A stretch of 21,329 nt of DNA from an uncultured Muribaculaceae bacterium (GTDB lineage Bacteria; Bacteroidota; Bacteroidia; Bacteroidales; Muribaculaceae). Below the pieces are notes generated by a model, which did no database searches, had not been told where the DNA came from, and saw only the letters and a list, made by a program, of their open reading frames with translations. Below, one piece after another: positions 8,401 through 16,328 of this stretch. The stretch covers positions 1-21,329 of the forward strand of contig CAUBWJ010000036.1 in the NCBI GenBank assembly GCA_958439725.1, read 5' to 3'. A program made the position numbers and the translations under genes. Position 1 is the stretch's first letter. Every line of letters begins with the position of its first letter.

Positions 8401-9402
8401 ATGCAGAGTTTCCGTACCATCCTCACGTCAGCTTGCCTGGTGTTCGCCTCCCTGCTTCCCGTAGCCGCCCAGGAGTCATTCTCTCATTATTTTATCATGC
8501 CCGGCCTCTACAATCCGGCCGCTGCCGGAGCCTCGGGAATGCTGTCTGTAAACGGCATAGCGGGCATCCATAGCCTCAGAGGCGATGACCCCGACGCCAA
8601 TGCATACGCACTGACAGCATCCGCTCCGATAGGCCCCGTAGGCCTCGGCATCACCGCCTCTTTCGACAAAACGCTGCTCACATCCACAAACATCGCCGCC
8701 TTTCAGGCTAACTACAGCTTCAAACTGGTCGGAGGACGCCTCTCAGCAGGCCTCGGAGCCGCCTACCTCGGCATGAAATACGACTGCCCGACCATTACTC
8801 CCAATTCTCCCATTACTCCCATTACTCCCAAAACAAAGCTGAAAGGCCATGGTATAGACATGTCATTCGGCCTATACTACACCCATCCACAATTCTGGGG
8901 AGGCCTCTCTCTCCTACACGCTCTCACGCCAGAAATCGACTTCGGACAACTCCCATCCTCGTCCAAGCCCGAAGACGGAGAGGAGACATCAGATATGCCA
9001 TCCGTAAATGAGACCTCCAATGAGGAAATAAAGCAAAAAGTGCCCCGCACCTTCATGGCTATGGGAGGCACAACCATTCCTCTTTCCCGGAAAATCGAGC
9101 TTATGCCTTCGGCCATGCTACGTTCGGGAGGTGGCCTCACCCGCGTTGAACTCACAGGGCGCGTGCGCTTTCTCAGAATACTGTCTCTCGGAGTTGCATG
9201 GCGCAACGCCGAAGCTGCCACCCTGCTTGCCGGCGTGGAATACCGAGGATTCCATGCCGGATACTCCTACTCCTATCCTCTTTCAAGGGCGTGGAGAGAC
9301 GCCGGAGGACACGGACGCCACGAAATCACAGCCGGGTACTCTGTGAGGCTGTCAGCTTCAAAAAAGCCTGCAACACGCCATAAAAGCATACGCATAATGT
9401 AA
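8401..9402 (+). CDS. porP: PorP/SprF family type IX secretion outer membrane protein
   Basis: A 333-residue protein with a signal peptide (cleavage near VAA-QE at 23-24), followed by the family hallmark YFIMPGLYNPAAAG at 30-43. Beta-strand-rich repeats (GLGITASFDKTL, GGRLSAGLGAAYLGMKYD, RIEL..LRSGG) fit a 14-strand OmpP1-like barrel. In Bacteroidota, PorP/SprF links the T9SS or gliding machinery with surface partners, and its gene sits beside gldKLMN as here. Two loops are unusual: a Pro-Ile-Thr repeat at 132-143 coded by four 9-base tandem units, and a Ser/Glu/Asp-rich loop at 186-211. The C-terminus ends with a short basic tail. Confidence 0.92.
   Translation: MQSFRTILTSACLVFASLLPVAAQESFSHYFIMPGLYNPAAAGASGMLSVNGIAGIHSLRGDDPDANAYALTASAPIGPVGLGITASFDKTLLTSTNIAAFQANYSFKLVGGRLSAGLGAAYLGMKYDCPTITPNSPITPITPKTKLKGHGIDMSFGLYYTHPQFWGGLSLLHALTPEIDFGQLPSSSKPEDGEETSDMPSVNETSNEEIKQKVPRTFMAMGGTTIPLSRKIELMPSAMLRSGGGLTRVELTGRVRFLRILSLGVAWRNAEAATLLAGVEYRGFHAGYSYSYPLSRAWRDAGGHGRHEITAGYSVRLSASKKPATRHKSIRIM
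8794..8829 (+). repeat. Four 9-bp tandem units within porP
   Basis: The unit ATTACTCCC occurs at 8794-8802, 8812-8820 and 8821-8829, with a variant AATTCTCCC at 8803-8811. It encodes Ile/Asn-Thr/Ser-Pro triplets in a loop of the barrel. Unit length is a multiple of three, so copy-number change would keep the frame. Confidence 0.85.
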
Positions 9403-9445
9403 ACATACACCCTCTTTACCAAGCATTATCACGCCAACACATATC

Positions 9446-10894
9446 ATGAACAGAACCATCATAAAAATAACACTCGGAGCACTCGGCGCCTCAGCCATGG
9501 CCGGATGCGCGGTAGGGCCGCGCAACGCCACCGGCGGAGAAGTGACCGGTGTTGGAGGAGTCTACCTGAGCGAGCCCGCGCCCCGCGGCATGGTGCTGAT
9601 TGACCGCGGAAGCATCAAGGCAGGTCCTCAGGAAGACGATTCGTTATGGAACGTGCGCGCCGATGCCCGCGGTGTGTCGGTGGACGCCTTCTGGATGGAC
9701 GAGACCGAGGTGACAAACTCAGAGTACAAGCAGTTTGTCTACTGGGTGCGCGATTCCATTATCCGCGAACGCCTCGCCGACCCTGCCTACGGCGGCAACG
9801 ACGAATTCCGCATAGAGGAAGACCGCGACGGCAATCCCATCACACCGCGACTGAACTGGTCGAAACCCATTCCCTGGCGTAACGCCGACGAGGACGAGCA
9901 GCGGGCCATCAACAGCCTCTACCGCACGAACCCCGTAACCGGAGTCACAGAACTCGACCCCGAACAGCTCAATTACCGCTACGAGACCTACAACCACGGA
10001 GAGGCCGTGCGCCGCCGCAACCGTCTGAATCCAGCGCGCCGCAACTACAATACCGACCTTACCGTGTCCGACGAAGTCCCGCAGATAACCAAGGACACCG
10101 CCTATGTTGACGATGACGGCACGATAGTGCGCCGCACCATAACACGCGGCCTCACCGGCGACTATGATTTCATCAACACCTACATCGTCAACGTATATCC
10201 CGACACCACAGTGTGGGTCAACGACTTCGACAACGGCATGAACGACACCTACGTGAGGATGTATTTCAGCAACGCGGGCTACAACGATTATCCGGTGGTG
10301 GGCGTGAGCTGGGAACAGGCAAACGCCTTCGCCAACTGGCGCACCGATTTCCTGCGCCGCGCTCTGGGCCGCGAGGGCGTCCACATAGAACCCTTCCGCC
10401 TGCCCACCGAAGCCGAATGGGAATATGCCGCGCGCGCCGGCATCAGCTCAAACAAATATCCCTGGGACGGCGACATTCCCTTCACCGAGGACAAAGGATG
10501 CTTCTATGCCAATTTCAAGCCCCAGGACGGCAACTATACCCAGGACGGGCAGCTGATAACCTCGCAGGTAGCCACATACGCGCCAAACGCCTTCGGACTC
10601 TACGACATGGCCGGCAACGTGAGCGAATGGACTTCCACGGCCTATACCGAAAGTGTGAGTCGTCTCCAGGGCGACATGAACCCCGAATACCGCTATGACG
10701 CAGCCCAGACCGACCCCTACCGCCTCAAGCGCAAGATTGTGCGCGGCGGCTCGTGGAAAGACGTGGCCCACAACATCCGCTCCGACCTTCGTCTGTGGGA
10801 ATACCAGAACGAGCAGCGTTCCTACATCGGGTTCCGCTGCGTGCGCACATACATAGGGTTTGACAAGGCCCGCAAATCTAAACGCAAGAAATAA
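9446..10894 (+). CDS. gldK: GldK/PorK type IX secretion ring lipoprotein (formylglycine-generating-enzyme fold)
   Basis: A 482-residue lipoprotein (AMAGC, Cys21). From about residue 48 it has the FGE-sulfatase (SUMF1) fold: GMVLIDRGSIKAG, DETEVTNSEYKQF, PVVGVSWEQANAFANWR, FRLPTEAEWEYAARAG, YDMAGNVSEWTS, VRGGSWKDVAHNIRSDLR, and FRCVRTYIG. The active-site cysteines of true FGE, which follow the RGGS motif, are missing: that segment has none, and the protein has only three cysteines. It is thus structural, as for PorK/GldK, which form with GldN/PorN a large periplasmic ring beneath the outer membrane. The stop overlaps the gldL ATG by one base, showing translational coupling. Confidence 0.95.
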   Translation: MNRTIIKITLGALGASAMAGCAVGPRNATGGEVTGVGGVYLSEPAPRGMVLIDRGSIKAGPQEDDSLWNVRADARGVSVDAFWMDETEVTNSEYKQFVYWVRDSIIRERLADPAYGGNDEFRIEEDRDGNPITPRLNWSKPIPWRNADEDEQRAINSLYRTNPVTGVTELDPEQLNYRYETYNHGEAVRRRNRLNPARRNYNTDLTVSDEVPQITKDTAYVDDDGTIVRRTITRGLTGDYDFINTYIVNVYPDTTVWVNDFDNGMNDTYVRMYFSNAGYNDYPVVGVSWEQANAFANWRTDFLRRALGREGVHIEPFRLPTEAEWEYAARAGISSNKYPWDGDIPFTEDKGCFYANFKPQDGNYTQDGQLITSQVATYAPNAFGLYDMAGNVSEWTSTAYTESVSRLQGDMNPEYRYDAAQTDPYRLKRKIVRGGSWKDVAHNIRSDLRLWEYQNEQRSYIGFRCVRTYIGFDKARKSKRKK

Positions 10895-11682
10895 TGGGTA
10901 AAATCAAAAGATACCGCAACGCCGTGGAGCGCTTTCTGGCCGCCGAACGCGGACAGCGCTTCTTCAACTTCGCCTATAGTGTGGGAGCGGCCATAGTGAT
11001 CTGTGGCGCCCTGTTCAAGATTGTCCACCTCCCGGGCGACGACATCCTGCTGTGCATAGGCATGGGTACGGAAGTGCTCATCTTCATTCTCAACGCTCTC
11101 GACCGCCCTGCGCGCGACTACGACTGGGAAAAAGTCTTTCCTCAGCTCGACGGCATCACGCCGGAAAATGCCGTCACACTCCCCCGCCCCGCCTCGCCCG
11201 TCGCAAGTAAACCGGCAGCAGGCGCATCCACACGTCTGCCCGAAGAATGCCTGGAGGGAGCGGAATCGGTGGCGGCAAGCCTCGCGCAGCTTCAGGAAGC
11301 CGCCTCACGGCTCGCCAAGGTAAGCGCCGCCCTCACCGACAGCGTTTCCGCCATCAGCGCCCGCGCCTCAGGTCTGGGTGAGGATGCCGAGGGCTATGCC
11401 CGCCAGATGCAGGACCTCAACCGCAACATAAGCGGCCTGAACACCATCTACGAGATACAGCTACGCAGCGTTGCCGGGCAGCTCGAGGCCATAGAGAACG
11501 TGAACCGCGGCATGAAGGAAATCGGCGCCATGTATGAGGATGCCGTGAAACGTTCGCGACGCTACAACGAGGAGAGCGAGAAACTCACCCGCAACATGGA
11601 GCAGCTCAACAGCGTGTACGCCAACATGCTCTCGGCCATGACCGTCAACATGCCGCGCGGCGCCGCCTCCAAAGAATCATAA
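10894..11682 (+). CDS. gldL: GldL/PorL inner-membrane motor subunit of the type IX secretion system
   Basis: A 262-residue protein with two transmembrane helices (about 23-41 and 51-69). They carry the family's charged residues: Lys42 and His45 in GALFKIVH and Glu60 in GMGTEVLIFILNAL, which correspond to residues implicated in proton use by GldL. The cytoplasmic part (about 115-255) is a long coiled coil with heptad-like Leu/Ala repeats (SLAQLQEAASRLAKVSAAL, EKLTRNMEQLNSVYANML). Five GldL subunits surround two GldM in the known motor structure. It is longer than Flavobacterium GldL and shorter than P. gingivalis PorL, mainly in the tail. Confidence 0.95.
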   Translation: MGKIKRYRNAVERFLAAERGQRFFNFAYSVGAAIVICGALFKIVHLPGDDILLCIGMGTEVLIFILNALDRPARDYDWEKVFPQLDGITPENAVTLPRPASPVASKPAAGASTRLPEECLEGAESVAASLAQLQEAASRLAKVSAALTDSVSAISARASGLGEDAEGYARQMQDLNRNISGLNTIYEIQLRSVAGQLEAIENVNRGMKEIGAMYEDAVKRSRRYNEESEKLTRNMEQLNSVYANMLSAMTVNMPRGAASKES

Positions 11683-11691
11683 CGCAGAGCC

Positions 11692-13248
11692 ATGTCACAA
11701 GCCAACCGTCCCGGATCACCGCGCCAGAAGATGATAAACCTCATGTATATCGTCCTTCTGGCTCTTCTCGCGCTCAATGTGTCGAGCGACGTGCTCGACA
11801 GCTTCACGCAGGTCGACGAAGGTCTGGAGCGCTCCGGAAAAGGTTACGAAAGCCGCAATGCGGCCCTGTATGCCGCCCTTGAGCAGCAGGCCGCCGTCAA
11901 TCCGGCCAAAGCTGCCGACGCGGCGCAAAAAGCTGCAGATGTGCGGCGGCGGAGCGCGAAGCTGATAGCCACGATAGACTCTCTGAAACTCGCCATAGCC
12001 CGCGAGGCCGACGGCCCCGAAGGCAATCCGCGCGCGCTCACCGACCGCGAGGACACCGATGCCGCGGCGACAGTCATGCTCAGTCCGCTCACCGGGCGCG
12101 GCAAAGCCCTCCGCCTGGAGGTGGAGCGTTTCCGCGATATGGTGGAGGAAACGGTCGCCGACACCGCCAAGCGACGCGGCATAGCACAGGCTCTTTCCAC
12201 AGAGCCTATGCGCACCAAGGGCGCAGCTGCTCCCACGGAATGGGAGCAGGCATGCTTCGACGGACAGCCGGCCATAGCTGCAATCACCCTGCTCACCAAG
12301 CTGCAGAACGATGTGCGCTACGCCGAAGGCGAGGCTCTTGCCGCGCTCCGCGACCGCGTGGGGGCCGGAGATGTGGCCGTCAACAGCCTGGCGGCATTCG
12401 TCATACCGCAGGCACAGAATGTGATGAGCGGTTCGCGCTACAGCGCCGAAATAGTGCTTGCGGCTGTCGATACCACCGCGCGCCCCACCGTGGTGATAGG
12501 CGGCACAAAACTACCCGAAGGAACATCCCATTACGAAACCACGGCGTCCTCTCCCGGTCGTCACACCATAGACGGCTACCTCGAAGTGCCGAGGCCCGAC
12601 GGGACAGTGAGCCGTCATCCGTTCTCAACATCCTACACCGTAACCGAACCGGCCGCAACGGTTTCGGCCACGATGACGAATGTGCTGTATGCCGGAATAG
12701 ACAACCCGCTGAGCATTTCCGTGCCCGGCATCGCCGCTTCCGGTATCACAGCCACCATGAGCGGAGGCACGCTCACACGCAAAGGGAGCGGATGGAACGC
12801 GCGCCCCTCGGCCCCCGGAACACCAGCGGTGATAACCGTAAATGCAGCGACACCGGACGGCGCGACGCGCACCGTGGGACGCACCGAATTCAGAGTGCGC
12901 CGCCTCCCCGACCCCGCTCCTTACATTCCCCTTGGAGGCGACCGGCGCTACAAAGGCTCCGGTGCCATACAGCGTCAGGCATTACTGAATGCCGGAGGCC
13001 TTGAGGCGGCAATCGACGACGATATTCTCGATATCCCCTTCCGTGTGCTCGGCTTCGAGACCGTGACATTCGATTCCATGGGCAACGCCATAGCCGAAAA
13101 ATCAGACGGCAGCCGATTCTCGCGCCGACAACTCGATTCTTTCAGGCGCATGAACCGCGGCAAACGGTTCTTCATCTCCCGCATCCGCGCCACGGGCCCC
13201 GACGGAACAGAACGTTCGCTAAGCCCTATTGAAGTAACCGTAAACTGA
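11692..13248 (+). CDS. gldM: GldM/PorM type IX secretion motor shaft protein
   Basis: A 518-residue protein, the normal family size. It begins with the near-invariant GldM start: SPRQKMINLMYIVLLALLALNVSSDVLDSF, with one transmembrane helix at about 16-30. A helical first periplasmic domain (about 40-230) and three beta-rich domains follow, ending with FRVLGFETVTFDSMGNAIAEKSDGSRFS, the region that contacts the GldK/GldN ring. With GldL it converts proton flow to rotation and passes it to the periplasmic ring. It starts nine bases after gldL. Confidence 0.95.
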   Translation: MSQANRPGSPRQKMINLMYIVLLALLALNVSSDVLDSFTQVDEGLERSGKGYESRNAALYAALEQQAAVNPAKAADAAQKAADVRRRSAKLIATIDSLKLAIAREADGPEGNPRALTDREDTDAAATVMLSPLTGRGKALRLEVERFRDMVEETVADTAKRRGIAQALSTEPMRTKGAAAPTEWEQACFDGQPAIAAITLLTKLQNDVRYAEGEALAALRDRVGAGDVAVNSLAAFVIPQAQNVMSGSRYSAEIVLAAVDTTARPTVVIGGTKLPEGTSHYETTASSPGRHTIDGYLEVPRPDGTVSRHPFSTSYTVTEPAATVSATMTNVLYAGIDNPLSISVPGIAASGITATMSGGTLTRKGSGWNARPSAPGTPAVITVNAATPDGATRTVGRTEFRVRRLPDPAPYIPLGGDRRYKGSGAIQRQALLNAGGLEAAIDDDILDIPFRVLGFETVTFDSMGNAIAEKSDGSRFSRRQLDSFRRMNRGKRFFISRIRATGPDGTERSLSPIEVTVN

Positions 13249-13289
13249 CCATCCGGCATAACTATATTACCGATAAAATCCGCATCCAG

Positions 13290-14345
13290 ATGAAAAATAT
13301 AGCCATCATACTCTCACTCATCCTTACCTGCACGCTTGCCGCGCACGCGCAGCAACAATCCGCAAGCCAGTTGCGCCGCGCCTCGCAGGGCACTGCTACT
13401 TCCGGAAACGTTTCCGCTGCCACGCGCACCGCACACCCATCGGGCCGCGACGATTCCCACCTGCAGTGGATGCGCACCATCTACCGCTCCCTGTCGCTCC
13501 AGGACGACGCCAATGCACCCCTCGCGTTCCCGGAGGAGGCGGCCGACGGAGGTGACAACCTTTTCCGTACAGTCATGAAACTGGTGGCGTCGGGTAAAGT
13601 CCCCGCCTATGAATTTGTGGACGGTCGTGAGTCATTTACGCCCAACCGCCGCGTTGATCCGGCAGAGAGCATGCGACGTTTCGACATCCCGTTCAGAGAA
13701 GCCAAAGGAAGCACGCTGAAAGCCCCCGTGTATGAAGTGGAGAGCGCCGACATACCGTCGGACGACGTGAAAAGCTATTATCTGATAGAGCGCTGGGAAT
13801 TCAACCGCCATACCAACCGGATGGAGACGCGCGTGGAAGCCATCTGCCCGGTGCTTCACCGCACCGCCGACATAGGATTAGAGCCGCTGCGCTATCCGGC
13901 ATTCTGGGTGAGGATGGACGATCTGCACCCCTATCTCGCCGCCACACTTATCGCCACTTCCGACGACAACAATCTTGCTACCCACACTCTCACCGACTTC
14001 TTCAACCTGCGTCTCTACAAAGGCGAAATATACAAGACGGGCGACCGCCGCAACCGTCCTCTCGCGCAGATTTTCCAGACGCCCGAGTCGCTCCAGCACG
14101 CACGCGACAGTATCGAGCAGCGTCTCGCGGCCTTTGAAAAAGGCCTTTGGGTTCCCTCGCTCGAGGAGGTCAACAACGATTCCACCGCGACAGAACGTAA
14201 CGCATCCAAGGAATCGGTAACGCCTACCAAACGCCCCAAAACCCCGTCAGTGACCAAACGCAAACCGGCAAAAGAGACCAAAGCGCGCCGCCAGTCCACC
14301 GGCCGCAGCAACGTTACCCGCTCCGTCCGCAACCGTAAGCCCTGA
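13290..14345 (+). CDS. gldN: GldN/PorN type IX secretion periplasmic ring protein
   Basis: A 351-residue protein with a signal peptide (cut after AAHA at residue 20). The core holds the GldN pattern: LIERWEFNRHTNRMETRVEAICPV, RYPAFWVRMDDLHPYLA, LTDFFNLRLYKGEIYKTGDRRNR, and the helix ESLQHARDSIEQRLAAFEKGLW. It forms the periplasmic ring with GldK. The C-terminal 51 residues (301-351) are an unstructured-looking basic tail with 17 Lys/Arg and three Glu. It is the last gene of the cluster, 41 bases after gldM, and is followed by a terminator. Confidence 0.93.
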   Translation: MKNIAIILSLILTCTLAAHAQQQSASQLRRASQGTATSGNVSAATRTAHPSGRDDSHLQWMRTIYRSLSLQDDANAPLAFPEEAADGGDNLFRTVMKLVASGKVPAYEFVDGRESFTPNRRVDPAESMRRFDIPFREAKGSTLKAPVYEVESADIPSDDVKSYYLIERWEFNRHTNRMETRVEAICPVLHRTADIGLEPLRYPAFWVRMDDLHPYLAATLIATSDDNNLATHTLTDFFNLRLYKGEIYKTGDRRNRPLAQIFQTPESLQHARDSIEQRLAAFEKGLWVPSLEEVNNDSTATERNASKESVTPTKRPKTPSVTKRKPAKETKARRQSTGRSNVTRSVRNRKP

Positions 14346-14385
14346 AAGCGATTCAGTAAAATCTTAAGAGACTACGCATAAAACG

Positions 14386-14421
14386 AAAACCGGCCGCCAT
14401 ATCTCTATGACGGCCGATTTT
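14386..14421. terminator. Bidirectional terminator between gldN and susD2
   Basis: Fifteen-base arms at 14386-14400 and 14407-14421 enclose a 6-base loop. The two non-Watson-Crick positions are C-A mismatches in plus-strand RNA but G-U pairs in minus-strand RNA. A-run and T-run flank the GC core on both sides. It sits between convergent operons and can serve both. Confidence 0.8.
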
Positions 14422-14534
14422 GATTTCTGTAATCTGATTATGCCTGCCTTTCCCTGTGCTCCGATTCTATGCCTTTATCAATAAGAGCGGGAGAAATATG
14501 CCGCACAATACATGATTGATTACATACACTTAAT

Positions 14535-16325
14535 TTATTTTGCCCAGAATTTATTCTGAACCAGGTTTGGATTGAGCGTGATATCGTCTACAGCCACGGG
14601 CGAGTAATAATATTTCGGCTCCTCAAACGTGAACTTATTGTGCTGGTTAACGAGATATATATAACCATGGTCGCCTTCACTGAGCGCTATCGTATTGCCG
14701 GAAAGAGTGTAGACGGTGAGTTTATAGCGTTCACGGTCTTCATCGGAAACCAATCCGGAATAAGAATCATCAGGTATAACGGCGATATCAGGCTCGCCGT
14801 CGCCGGTAACGTCATACATGCCGGGGCCCGGGATATAAATACCGTCAAGGTTCTTAGCAAACAGCTGTCCGAGACACCAGCGCATCAGGTCGTCGTAACG
14901 GAATCCCTCGCAAGCAAGCTCAATGCGACGCTCGCGGCGTATTTCAAGCACAGCGCCTTTCTGCTTTGAATCCACATTATTGTAGCGGTTGGCCTGAACG
15001 GGGTCTATGTTGCTGAGCCAGTCGGCAAGCGATGCGTCGGGCATTCCGGCACGGCGGCGGATAAGGTTGATTGTATTGTCGACGTCGTCCTGTGTCAGAG
15101 TTCCGAGCTCTGCCTTGGCCTCAGCGTAGATAAGGAGAATCTCAGGATAGCGGAAAATAGGCACATCGGTGTAGCAAAGGCCCCAGCCAAACTGGTCGTA
15201 CTTCTGCGGGTCGAACTTTATCTGCTGGTAACCGCAGTTGTTGAGCGTTATACGGTAAGGTGTAGTGCTGTTTGCGCGAATCCATCCGGGGGTGGCAAAA
15301 GTTTGAACAAGACGCGGGTCGCGGTTCTCGAAGAAGTTTTCAAAAGTTTTGGTCTGATAATTCGGAACGCTCTGGAACGTCTTGGTCTTTCCGTTCTCAA
15401 TCACGAGATAATCCTCCATAAGGTCGCGGGTCAGTCCGTGGTAGGCGCTCGCAGAGGCTGCATAGTTCAGATGGCCGAGCTCCTTGTCGCAGTCCTCAAC
15501 AAGAATCATTTCGGGGTTGGAGGTAAGATTGTCGTTACAGAATATCGACTGATAGGCTCCAAGTCCGTTGTATGACTCATAAGAAAGCTCGTAACGGCCA
15601 AGCGACATCAGCTCACTGGCTGCGTTCATGGCAATGGTCAGGAATCTGTCACCATCGTCAAGACCAAGTTCCTTATGATATTTGCGGAATGTTCCTTCAT
15701 GAAGGGCGATGCGGGCCTGCAGTGCAAGAGCGGTCGGACGCAGATATCTCGTTTTGCTCGTACCGTCTTTCATATTCTTCACTGCAAAGTCAAGATCGGC
15801 CATGATTGAATCAACCACCAGTGCGCGCGGATCCTGAGTTTTATAAAGCTCCTCGGTGTCGGTTGTCTGAAGATCCTTGCTGAACCAGGGCACATCAGAA
15901 TAGCTCTTCACCTTATCATAATAGAGCTTGGCACGGATCATACGGGCCAGACCCACATAATGGGCTATCTCTGCGGCGTCACCGCTGACGCGTCCGGTTC
16001 GGTTGAGAAGGAAGTTGACCGATCGGATGCTGCCCCAGCTCCATGTGCCCTGCGTTTCGGGAAATACTTCGCCACGCATGAGGCGGTGCATGCCTTCGTC
16101 GTTAAGACCCATATAGTTATCCGACACTCCATCGTTCATTCCATAGCCCAATGTGCCATACATGCCGTTGGTGTAGGATTCAAGGTCACCTACATTTGAG
16201 AAGAACACCTGCTCGGTAATCGAGGTTTCAGGGAAACGGTCCAGATATGAGTCGTTGCAAGCCGTAAGCCCCATGACTGCGGGAACTGCAGCCAGTATAT
16301 ACTTAGTTATTGACTTCATTTTCAA
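14535..16325 (-). CDS. SusD/RagB family nutrient-binding outer membrane lipoprotein (pair 2)
   Basis: A 596-residue lipoprotein (signal peptide ending GLTAC, Cys23; NDSYLDRFPETSITEQVFF after it). It has the SusD pattern, including YVGLARMIRAKLYYDKVKSYSDVPWFSKDL and RRERRIELACEGFRYDDLMRW at about 460-480. It starts three bases after the stop of susC2 and should be translated with it. Because susC2 is frameshifted near its start, supply of this protein could be affected by polarity. No enzyme genes follow; the transcript ends at the hairpin near 14400. Confidence 0.95.
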   Translation of the reverse strand: MKMKSITKYILAAVPAVMGLTACNDSYLDRFPETSITEQVFFSNVGDLESYTNGMYGTLGYGMNDGVSDNYMGLNDEGMHRLMRGEVFPETQGTWSWGSIRSVNFLLNRTGRVSGDAAEIAHYVGLARMIRAKLYYDKVKSYSDVPWFSKDLQTTDTEELYKTQDPRALVVDSIMADLDFAVKNMKDGTSKTRYLRPTALALQARIALHEGTFRKYHKELGLDDGDRFLTIAMNAASELMSLGRYELSYESYNGLGAYQSIFCNDNLTSNPEMILVEDCDKELGHLNYAASASAYHGLTRDLMEDYLVIENGKTKTFQSVPNYQTKTFENFFENRDPRLVQTFATPGWIRANSTTPYRITLNNCGYQQIKFDPQKYDQFGWGLCYTDVPIFRYPEILLIYAEAKAELGTLTQDDVDNTINLIRRRAGMPDASLADWLSNIDPVQANRYNNVDSKQKGAVLEIRRERRIELACEGFRYDDLMRWCLGQLFAKNLDGIYIPGPGMYDVTGDGEPDIAVIPDDSYSGLVSDEDRERYKLTVYTLSGNTIALSEGDHGYIYLVNQHNKFTFEEPKYYYSPVAVDDITLNPNLVQNKFWAK

Positions 16326-16328
16326 AAG

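Noticed and set aside
9719..10384. A 221-codon frame opposite gldK
   Set aside because: It is antisense to well-conserved gldK sequence and its product (Val/His-rich) has no family features.
9446..10894. gldK as an active sulfatase-modifying (formylglycine-generating) enzyme
   Set aside because: The fold is there, but the catalytic cysteines after the RGGS motif are absent and the gene lies in the gldKLMN cluster.
12240..13004. A 254-codon frame inside gldM
   Set aside because: Its product is Arg/His/Cys-rich, typical of an out-of-frame reading of GC-rich coding sequence; gldM itself is intact.
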